Source: an uncultured Ruminococcus sp. | GTDB taxonomy: Bacteria > Bacillota_A > Clostridia > Oscillospirales > Ruminococcaceae | NCBI GenBank assembly: GCA_937880065.1 | Contig: CALFMA010000108.1 | Coordinates: forward strand, 1 to 7,760 | Length of the DNA stretch: 7,760 bases | Direction: 5' to 3' | Shown here: positions 1 through 4,904 of the stretch, in pieces | How positions within the stretch are numbered: the first letter of the stretch is position 1 | Layout: the number at the start of each line of letters is the position of its first letter | Made by a program: the position numbers and the translations under genes | Notes under the pieces: generated by a model | What the model was told of the DNA's origin: nothing | What the model saw: only the letters and a program-made list of their open reading frames with translations | Databases searched by the model: none

Positions 1-144
1 CTTGAGAGCGATAAGCTTACACAGAAAGAAAAGAAAGAACTACTAGAAATTGAAACTAACGAAAAAGAAATAGAGTACCGTTTTGGCAAAGATTTAGAGT
101 TTGGTACGGCAGGTATGCGCGGTGTAATCGGCTACGGTATCAAT
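1..144 (+). pseudogene. N-terminal fragment of a phosphoglucomutase/phosphomannomutase, fused in frame
   Basis: These 48 codons read like the start of the alpha-D-phosphohexomutase family: a charged helix containing LTQKEKKELLEIE, then DLEFGTAGMRGVIG, matching the family's DLEFGTGGLRGVIG-type N-terminal motif. The similarity stops at about base 144. The phosphoserine active-site loop (TASHNP type), the metal loop and all later domains are absent, so this piece cannot be an active mutase. It continues without a stop into the M23 domain. It may be a genuine recombination product or an assembly chimera. The family match comes from recognising the motif, not from a search. Confidence 0.72.
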
Positions 145-1983
145 ATGATGGCGGTTGATTATGAGTATGCAATGTTTCCGGGAAGCACCCTGAAAGTAAC
201 ACAAGGAGCTTTTAACGAGTATAATGCATTTTCACACAGTAAGCAAAACGCATTCGATCTAGGTGGAAACAACAACTATGTTGCACCGTTTTCTGGTACA
301 ATCACAAAAATTTATAAGGATTTCAATGCAGTAGTTCTGCAAAGCGATGATAAAGTATATTGGGCTAATGGAGTGCTTGATTATATGTCTGTATGTTTTG
401 TTCATGATAATGATATATCTAATTTAAGTGTTGGCACACATTTAAAGCAAGGAGAAGTTTTTTATCAGCCTGGTGTTAAAGATCCGAATGGAACAACTAC
501 AGGCACTCATCTGCATTTGTGCGTTAACAAAGGAAAAACAAATGCTGCAATTCCTTATTTTAGCGGAGATACTCGACCTAATGAAGCACTTTATATAACT
601 GATGATACTGTTGTTAAACAGACTGGCAATTATAAATGGACGATAAAAAAAGACGCTACTCTTTCGTCAATTACAATAAATCCTGATTCTATTGGAACTA
701 TGTACGAGGATGGAAGTTCGTTTAATTCCCAAGGGCTCACTTTAACAGCAACATATAGTGACGGTTCGACTAAAACAATAACAAATGGATATACGATAAG
801 TGATATTAACCTTTCAACAGTTGGTAAAGAGGTGCTAACTGTATCATATGAAGGTAAAACGGCAATTGCAAATATTACTGTTCAGGATTTATTTAAGGGC
901 AACGGTACAGCAGAAAGTCCATATCTCGTTAATAATGCATCGGATTTAAAAATGGTTGCTGACATGACAAACAATGTAGCTGCTAATGCTTGCTATGGAA
1001 ATGCTTATTATAAGCAGACTGCTGATATTGACTTAAGTGAATATACAAACTGGACTCCAATAGGTATATACCTCGATCGCAATACTGTCTTTAATGGCAG
1101 TTACGATGGAGCTTACCATAGAATTTCTAATCTTAATGTTAATTATGAGAATATATATGCAGGTTTATTTGGAAGAATTAATTACACATCTACAACAAAT
1201 GCTGTTGTAAAAAATCTTAGTATAAATGGTTCAGTTGCAGGAACAAAAGATTGCACAGGCGGTATTGTAGGTGAAGTAGGTTATGGTGCAACAATTGAAA
1301 ATTGTGATTTTACTGGAACTGTGGGCGGATTAAATCTTGTTGGAGGTATCACAGGAAAGATACAATGTGGAGGAACTATCTCAAATTGTTATGCAAATGT
1401 TGAAGTAACGGCTACCGATGGCAACGCTGGTGGAATTGTTGGTGGTATTCTTGTTGGAGCGAGCGAATATTCAACTGATGCAACAATAAGTAATTCTTAT
1501 TTTGTTGGAAAGGTTTCAGGAAAAGGAATAGGCGGTATATGCGGTTTACAGACAATTCAGACAACAAAGGATTGTATAGTTACATATACAAATAACTACT
1601 ATCTCAATTCAGCAGCTACAGGCGGAGTTGCAGGAGTTGCTCAGGCAGGTTGCACAGGTCTTATTTCATCTCAATTAAAGACAATTGCAACTGACCTCGG
1701 TAACCCATTTGTAGATAATGCAGATGATTCACTTAATAACGGCTACCCTGTATTCGAATGGCAGATTGAAACTTCTGACGAAAGAATGTCGGGTGACGCC
1801 AACAACGACGGCACGATAGACCTCAAGGACGTTGTACTTATACGACGTTTTATTGCAGGTGGCTGGGACGTTGAGCTTGATACAGAAACAGCCGATGTAA
1901 ATAATGACGATGAGGTAGACTTAAAGGATGTTGTACTTATCAGACGCTATATCGCAGGCGGCTGGGATGTAGAATTGGCATAA
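1..1983 (+). CDS. Chimeric M23 peptidase-like, Ig-like, GLUG and dockerin protein (5' partial)
   Basis: The reading frame is open from base 1, so the true start lies left of the window; the first in-window ATG is at 115, and residues here are numbered from it. The M23 (LytM-like) domain covers about 15-160. It has the metal-ligand pattern His41...Asp48 and the HxH motif His132-Leu-His134, suggesting a zinc peptidoglycan hydrolase. A Big_3-type Ig-like domain follows at about 185-256. Gly-rich GLUG-like repeats (GGIVGEVGYGATIENC and variants) span about 260-550. A type I-like dockerin fills 557-622, with two calcium loops starting at Asp561 and Asp594. The dockerin implies attachment to a cohesin outside the cell. 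Codons before 145 encode a phosphohexomutase tip rather than a signal peptide, so export is unexplained. The ORF is 13 bp upstream of a cohesin gene and probably in its operon. Domains are clear; the substrate and whether this fused form functions are not. Confidence 0.82.
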   Translation, partial: LESDKLTQKEKKELLEIETNEKEIEYRFGKDLEFGTAGMRGVIGYGINMMAVDYEYAMFPGSTLKVTQGAFNEYNAFSHSKQNAFDLGGNNNYVAPFSGTITKIYKDFNAVVLQSDDKVYWANGVLDYMSVCFVHDNDISNLSVGTHLKQGEVFYQPGVKDPNGTTTGTHLHLCVNKGKTNAAIPYFSGDTRPNEALYITDDTVVKQTGNYKWTIKKDATLSSITINPDSIGTMYEDGSSFNSQGLTLTATYSDGSTKTITNGYTISDINLSTVGKEVLTVSYEGKTAIANITVQDLFKGNGTAESPYLVNNASDLKMVADMTNNVAANACYGNAYYKQTADIDLSEYTNWTPIGIYLDRNTVFNGSYDGAYHRISNLNVNYENIYAGLFGRINYTSTTNAVVKNLSINGSVAGTKDCTGGIVGEVGYGATIENCDFTGTVGGLNLVGGITGKIQCGGTISNCYANVEVTATDGNAGGIVGGILVGASEYSTDATISNSYFVGKVSGKGIGGICGLQTIQTTKDCIVTYTNNYYLNSAATGGVAGVAQAGCTGLISSQLKTIATDLGNPFVDNADDSLNNGYPVFEWQIETSDERMSGDANNDGTIDLKDVVLIRRFIAGGWDVELDTETADVNNDDEVDLKDVVLIRRYIAGGWDVELA

Positions 1984-1985
1984 AA

Positions 1986-1990
1986 AGGAG
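1986..1990 (+). promoter_or_regulatory. Ribosome binding site of the cohesin gene
   Basis: AGGAG lies 6 nt before the ATG at 1997 and begins three bases after the TAA of the upstream gene. This supports the chosen start and translation from a shared mRNA. Confidence 0.8.
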
Positions 1991-1996
1991 CAAAAA

Positions 1997-2923
1997 ATGA
2001 AGAAAATACTTTCATTAATTCTTTCGTTTACAATGGCAATGCTTTGCTTCAATGTAAATATTCCGCATTCTTATGCGGATACTCAGGCAATGCTTTCAAT
2101 TGCTGATGTAACTGGTGAAGCAGGCGAAACAGTTGATGTTGAAATTGAAATCAGCAACAACCCCGGAATTATTGCTATTAGCTTTGATGTTGAGTATGAT
2201 ACGAGTAAATTGAAACTTGTTAAAGCCGAGGATGAAAAACTCCTCGGCACATCAACATCAGTATTCGGTAATGATTTATCAGCAAATCCCTACAGACTTT
2301 GCTGGGATGACCTCTCAGACAAAAACAATGAGCAGAATGGCGTTTTAGCTACACTTACATTTGAAATTCTGGAAGATGCAACCAGTGCAGCTGATATCAA
2401 TCTTATCCTCAATCAGGGTTCAACATTTAATATTGATTTTGAAGATGTTGAGTTTGCTGTTTCAGGCGGTAAAGTTAATATTGGCACAGTAACAACTACA
2501 ACAACCACTACTAAGACTACAACGACCACAACCACCACTACAACGACAAAAACAACAACTTCAGAAAAGCCCACAACGACTACTACGACAACAACAACAA
2601 CTACTACTACCATAACAACGACAGCTCCGACTACTACGGTTACAACGACAACTACACCTCCGACAACTGAATTGACATATCTGCTTGGCGATGTAAATGC
2701 TGACGGCTCTGTTGATTCCTCTGATGCTTCCCGTGTTCTTGCAGAATATGCAAAAATACAGACAGGCGGAGCAGGTGAATTTACTGATATTCAGTATGAA
2801 GTTGCTGATGTAAACAACGACAATGTTGTTGACTCGTCAGATGCCTCAAAGATTCTTGCATATTATGCAATGGTGTCTACAGGCAAAAAGCCAACGTGGG
2901 ATAAATTCTTTTACTCTGATTAG
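1997..2923 (+). CDS. Secreted adaptor scaffoldin: cohesin, Thr-rich linker, dockerin (ScaC-like)
   Basis: This 308-residue protein bridges cellulosome parts: its cohesin holds a dockerin-bearing partner and its own dockerin plugs into another scaffoldin. Residues 1-27 form a signal peptide (KK, hydrophobic core, SYA before Asp28). Residues about 31-163 look like a cohesin beta-sandwich, with phrases such as GEAGETVDVEIEISNNPG, FDVEYDTSKLKLV and GVLATLTFEIL. Residues 165-227 are a Thr linker. The dockerin spans about 228-308, with calcium loops at Asp232-Asn234-Asp236 and Asp271-Asn273-Asp275, each followed by the same VDSSDAS. One cohesin plus one dockerin in this order matches the R. flavefaciens adaptor ScaC (established knowledge). 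Its dockerin differs strongly from that of the upstream gene (DLKDVVLIRR), so the two probably have different partners. The start is supported by an AGGAG site. Orthology to ScaC is inferred, so no symbol is given. Confidence 0.85.
   Translation: MKKILSLILSFTMAMLCFNVNIPHSYADTQAMLSIADVTGEAGETVDVEIEISNNPGIIAISFDVEYDTSKLKLVKAEDEKLLGTSTSVFGNDLSANPYRLCWDDLSDKNNEQNGVLATLTFEILEDATSAADINLILNQGSTFNIDFEDVEFAVSGGKVNIGTVTTTTTTTKTTTTTTTTTTTKTTTSEKPTTTTTTTTTTTTTITTTAPTTTVTTTTTPPTTELTYLLGDVNADGSVDSSDASRVLAEYAKIQTGGAGEFTDIQYEVADVNNDNVVDSSDASKILAYYAMVSTGKKPTWDKFFYSD
2489..2677 (+). repeat. Low-complexity threonine linker coding repeat
   Basis: This stretch encodes 63 residues, nearly all Thr with a few Lys, Pro, Ser, Glu, Ala, Ile and Val. 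ACA, ACT, ACC and ACG codons are mixed, so the DNA is not a pure trinucleotide repeat. It joins the cohesin to the dockerin and is probably flexible and O-glycosylated, as in other cellulosomal linkers (inference). Length variation between strains is plausible. Confidence 0.9.
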
Positions 2924-2980
2924 TTTTACTTGAATTTGTTAAACTTAAAAGATAGTTAATTCAGGTAGATATTACATATA

Positions 2981-3028
2981 AAACCCAACAGCGATGCTTT
3001 TTTAAGCTCGTCTGTTGGGTTGTTTTTT
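2981..3028. terminator. Rho-independent terminator between the cellulosome operon and the WYL gene
   Basis: AACCCAACAG (2981-2990) pairs perfectly with CTGTTGGGTT (3012-3021). Inside, CGA/TCG and GCTT/AAGC add seven pairs with a single-base bulge on each side, leaving a five-T loop. On the plus strand TTTTTT follows at 3023-3028, giving a strong terminator for the cohesin gene. On the minus strand only four T follow, so termination of the WYL gene, whose stop codon is at 3032-3034, would be weaker but plausible. Confidence 0.9.
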
Positions 3029-3031
3029 ATA

Positions 3032-4210
3032 TTATTCTTCATACCCACTCAACCTATCCCTTAGAAATTCTTTGTATTTATCAACAAGAATCTGCGGAGC
3101 GCTTAATTTTATATCTTGCGTATCGAATGAGAAAAGCCAGCCGAAAAATGCTTTTGATGGTTGAACAAGGATTTTGTATTCGAAATATTCATCATTTTCA
3201 TCAAGGCTTTTCTGCGATATATCGAAACCGAAACGATCTGTCATTGTTCTGACGCACTTTTGGCTAACTCGGAACACAGCTTCCGTTATTTCTTTTTCAG
3301 GGCAGGGGAACATACTGAAAACTGAACGCATAAACTTTTGCGTGTTAAAGTGATTTGGAGCTGTTTTACTGTAAAATCTTGAAGTAATCGGAGGTAATTC
3401 TCTTTTCTTTTCTTCGATGATTTCTGTTTCGAACATTCTGTCAACTCTTACGCAGCGGAGCGTAAATTCGTTTCCGTCTGGGCGACATATCATATAGCAC
3501 CTTGAATTATCCCATACAATGCTGTATGGCGAAACTGTAACAGGCATAAATCGAAATGCTGTGTCAGGATTGTAATCATATTCATACGTTTCTGCAATGA
3601 TTTCATTTTTGTCCGTGGACTTGTAAACCGTATCGAGGACATATTCTTCATTGACTGCCTTGCTGTAGTGCAGCTGCTGGTATCTGTTAATACCGCCGTT
3701 ATAATAACGTATCTTTTTATTATCCTTTATAGCCTGATTGATAATGCCTATATTTCGCATAATTTCCTTGTTCAGCATTTTTGAGCGAATATCCTTGTCT
3801 ATGTCAACAGCAAAATCATAGTCAGAAAGGGATTCAAAACCATGTGTAATAGCCTCCGATGTTTCTTTATCAAAGGAAAGCGATGAATGAAGAAGTGTTG
3901 ACAGGGCTGAAATCTGCTCATAAGAAAGTGAACGCTTATACTCATAATTTTTATGTACAGAATCCTTTGTGGTCTGGATAAGTCTGCCCTCAATGTTTAA
4001 ACCTAATTTTTCATTGATATATTTATGAAAGGTGCTGATTATATTAAGGTCGGCACTTATTCTTTTATAGCCTACATCCCAGCCGAATTCTGTATTGAGA
4101 AAATCAACAATATCCTGCTGTACTATAGGTGTATCAGGCTTTGACTGGTCGCTTAAATAGCAGAGAATGCCAAGCAGGATATGCTTTGTATTCTGTTCAA
4201 TATTATCCAT
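3032..4210 (-). CDS. WYL-domain transcriptional regulator or CRISPR accessory protein
   Basis: This is a 392-residue protein. Residues 1-90 look like a winged helix-turn-helix (IVQQDIVDFLNTEFG, then YKRISADLNIIST as the recognition region). The WYL domain spans about 150-265; the namesake tripeptide reads CYM (238-240), with conserved Arg252, Arg255 and Arg258 in LRCVRVDRM. Residues about 305-392 resemble the WCX C-terminal module (FFGWLFSFDTQDIKLSAPQ). WYL domains are ligand sensors that bind nucleic acid or nucleotides. WYL proteins often sit beside cas13d, and RspWYL1 was reported to boost Cas13d activity; as I recall, that protein has a different N-terminal fold, so equal function should not be assumed. 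The start has AGGAG 7 nt upstream (4218-4222). The gene is divergent from the small membrane gene and faces away from cas13d. It could be an autoregulator of this intergenic region or an unlinked metabolic regulator. Confidence 0.85.
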   Translation of the reverse strand: MDNIEQNTKHILLGILCYLSDQSKPDTPIVQQDIVDFLNTEFGWDVGYKRISADLNIISTFHKYINEKLGLNIEGRLIQTTKDSVHKNYEYKRSLSYEQISALSTLLHSSLSFDKETSEAITHGFESLSDYDFAVDIDKDIRSKMLNKEIMRNIGIINQAIKDNKKIRYYNGGINRYQQLHYSKAVNEEYVLDTVYKSTDKNEIIAETYEYDYNPDTAFRFMPVTVSPYSIVWDNSRCYMICRPDGNEFTLRCVRVDRMFETEIIEEKKRELPPITSRFYSKTAPNHFNTQKFMRSVFSMFPCPEKEITEAVFRVSQKCVRTMTDRFGFDISQKSLDENDEYFEYKILVQPSKAFFGWLFSFDTQDIKLSAPQILVDKYKEFLRDRLSGYEE

Positions 4211-4237
4211 AATATTGCTCCTTAGCCGTTTTTCTTA

Positions 4238-4266
4238 ATTATATCATAGTTTTACAGAAAAAACAA
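4238..4266 (-). promoter_or_regulatory. Promoter of the WYL gene
   Basis: On the minus strand TTGTTT (4261-4266) is followed after exactly 17 bp by TATAAT (4238-4243). TGA just before the -10 box makes it an extended -10. The 5' leader would be about 20 nt and includes the AGGAG site. Confidence 0.75.
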
Positions 4267-4282
4267 TAGAAACATAGAAATA

Positions 4283-4304
4283 TATGTCACGATATTGCGA
4301 CATA
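4283..4304. promoter_or_regulatory. 22-bp imperfect palindrome, candidate operator
   Basis: TATGTC (4283-4288) and GACATA (4299-4304) are perfect inverted arms. The 10 bp between continue the symmetry except at two mirrored position pairs. The centre (about 4293.5) lies between the two divergent -35 boxes, 16 bp from the minus-strand one and 6 bp from the plus-strand one. A dimeric regulator such as the adjacent WYL protein is the obvious candidate binder (inference). A site upstream of both core promoters suits activation better than simple repression. Confidence 0.6.
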
Positions 4305-4310
4305 GTACTA

Positions 4311-4339
4311 TTGCATTGGATAAAAATGTCTGGTATAAT
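4311..4339 (+). promoter_or_regulatory. Promoter of the small membrane protein gene
   Basis: TTGCAT (4311-4316), 17 bp, then TATAAT (4334-4339) with TGG just before it (extended -10). The expected transcript start is near 4346, giving a leader of about 48 nt. The string TGGTATAATAT also occurs at the array promoter (4641-4651). Confidence 0.75.
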
Positions 4340-4367
4340 ATACTTAACAGATGAACGGAAACCAATG

Positions 4368-4382
4368 ACGACTGATTTTCAG
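4368..4382 (+). repeat. 15-bp direct repeat, copy 1 (before the small gene)
   Basis: ACGACTGATTTTCAG is identical to 4542-4556. With ACCAA included (4361-4382 versus 4535-4556) the match is 20 of 22. This copy runs into the AGGAGG ribosome binding site. Confidence 0.85.
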
Positions 4383-4393
4383 GAGGTAGTTTT

Positions 4394-4549
4394 ATGAAGA
4401 ACAACGATTTTATCAGAATGCTGCTCATCATTATTGCGGTTGTCTACTTTGTAGCCCCCGACCTTATCCCCGGACCTATTGATGATGTGCTTGCTGTAGT
4501 TCTTGCATTGAACTATGGCAACAACAAGCAGCTTACCAAGAACGACTGA
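4394..4549 (+). CDS. 51-residue putative membrane protein, DUF1232/YkvA-like core
   Basis: ATG at 4394 follows AGGAGG (4381-4386) by 7 nt and has its own extended -10 promoter, so this short ORF is well supported. Residues 5-22 are strongly hydrophobic (MLLIIIAVVYFVA). They lead into DLIPGPIDDVLAVV, which resembles the DLIPDFIPVLGYLDD-type core of DUF1232 (YkvA-like) proteins in shortened form. A second hydrophobic stretch (about 32-40) precedes a polar tail, NNKQLTKND. It is likely a membrane protein with one segment or a short hairpin. Function is unknown. It lies between the WYL gene and the CRISPR array, on the same strand as cas13d, but a hairpin and a new promoter separate it from the array. 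It may be an ordinary housekeeping microprotein or a membrane partner of the locus; the sequence alone does not decide. Confidence 0.8.
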   Translation: MKNNDFIRMLLIIIAVVYFVAPDLIPGPIDDVLAVVLALNYGNNKQLTKND

Positions 4550-4556
4550 TTTTCAG
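4542..4556 (+). repeat. 15-bp direct repeat, copy 2 (spanning the stop of the small gene)
   Basis: Identical to 4368-4382, 174 bp apart. It covers the last codons, the TGA stop and the first bases after it. Copy 1 also contains TGA in the same place, as if it were the end of a second copy of the gene. Confidence 0.85.
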
Positions 4557-4562
4557 TTGTTA

Positions 4563-4594
4563 GGGGATACCGTGCATTATTGTGCGGTATCTCC
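4563..4594 (+). terminator. Long hairpin after the small gene, possible terminator without a T-run
   Basis: GGGGATACCGTGCA (4563-4576) folds onto TGTGCGGTATCTCC (4581-4594), giving 14 contiguous pairs (three G-U) around a TTAT loop. It begins 14 nt after the stop codon of the small gene. The following bases, TGTATGTATAAATTG, are not a proper T-run, so termination may be partial, or the element may stabilise the 3' end. Confidence 0.6.
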
Positions 4595-4620
4595 TGTATG
4601 TATAAATTGCTGAAAAGTAA

Positions 4621-4649
4621 TTGACAAATTCGAGATTATATGGTATAAT
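4621..4649 (+). promoter_or_regulatory. Consensus sigma-A promoter of the CRISPR array and probably cas13d
   Basis: TTGACA (4621-4626), 17 bp, TATAAT (4644-4649): both boxes match the consensus completely, at optimal spacing, with TGG forming an extended -10. The transcript should start near 4656, leaving a leader of about 73 nt before the first repeat. This is the strongest promoter seen in the window and I find no competing one between the array and cas13d, so it probably drives both. Confidence 0.88.
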
Positions 4650-4728
4650 ATTATTAATTCAAGGTGGCTGAAATTTTTTCTTTGGTCAGAGTGCATAATG
4701 TGTATTGTTAGATTTTGGTTACTTTGAG

Positions 4729-4830
4729 AAACTATACCCATGCTAAATAACATGGGTCTAAAACTATGATAATAGAACGACCGAACGTGTTCCAGAACTA
4801 CACCCATGCTAAATAACATGGGAATTAAAA
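4729..4830 (+). CRISPR. Minimal type VI-D CRISPR array: two repeats, one 30-nt spacer
   Basis: Repeat 1 is 4729-4764, the spacer 4765-4794 and repeat 2 4795-4830. The repeats are 36 nt and match at 30 positions; positions 8-28 are identical. Each contains a stem, CCCATG/CATGGG, around CTAAATAA (seven pairs in repeat 1, including the closing A-T). Repeat 1 ends TCTAAAAC and repeat 2 begins GAACTACACCC, both features of known Cas13d repeats such as that of E. siraeum. This fixes the plus-strand orientation, with the repeat 5' of its spacer. Repeat 2 has a decayed 3' end (AATTAAAA), as usual for the terminal repeat, so only one crRNA is expected. The array is unusually short. No match to the spacer was noticed elsewhere in the window. 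Confidence 0.9.
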
Positions 4831-4850
4831 ATCATAGGAATATAAACAAA

Positions 4851-4882
4851 AAAGTCATTTTGCCTGAAAACAAAATGACTTT
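4851..4882. promoter_or_regulatory. Perfect 12-bp hairpin between the array and cas13d
   Basis: AAAGTCATTTTG (4851-4862) pairs perfectly with CAAAATGACTTT (4871-4882) across an 8-nt loop, ending 22 nt before the cas13d ATG. No T-run follows on the plus strand, so it is a poor forward terminator. On the minus strand the stem is followed by T-rich sequence and could stop antisense transcripts. In the cas13d leader it might tune expression or protect the 5' end after crRNA processing (inference). Confidence 0.75.
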
Positions 4883-4904
4883 GTACTTGTAAAGGATGTG
4901 AATT

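Larger units (their letters stand above)
4211..4393. other. Divergent intergenic regulatory region
   Basis: These 183 bp contain the minus-strand promoter of the WYL gene, a central palindrome, the plus-strand promoter of the small membrane protein and the first copy of a 15-bp direct repeat overlapping its ribosome binding site (AGGAGG, 4381-4386). No further gene is visible. Confidence 0.8.
4550..4904. other. Gene-free stretch: hairpin, array promoter, CRISPR array, leader hairpin
   Basis: These 355 bp carry no convincing protein gene. In order they hold a 14-bp hairpin, a consensus promoter, a leader of about 75 nt, a two-repeat CRISPR array, a perfect 12-bp hairpin and the ribosome binding site of cas13d (AAGGA, 4892-4896). 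Short minus-strand reading frames across the array are fortuitous. Confidence 0.8.

Noticed and set aside
1..144. Functional phosphoglucomutase gene
   Set aside because: Only the N-terminal tip is present. The phosphoserine loop and every later catalytic motif are missing, so it is annotated as a fused fragment.
2413..2613. Minus-strand reading frame encoding a poly-valine protein
   Set aside because: It is the antisense of the Thr-rich linker (ACN codons read as GTN-type codons). It has no ribosome binding site and no natural protein character.
4597..4728. Additional degenerate repeats in the array leader
   Set aside because: No stretch keeps the CCCATG...CATGGG stem or the AAAAC ending. 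The leader is AT-rich without repeat structure.
4577..4819. Minus-strand 80-residue frame across the array and its promoter
   Set aside because: It runs through both CRISPR repeats, giving the repeated LFSMG, and through the promoter. It has no ribosome binding site and is fortuitous.
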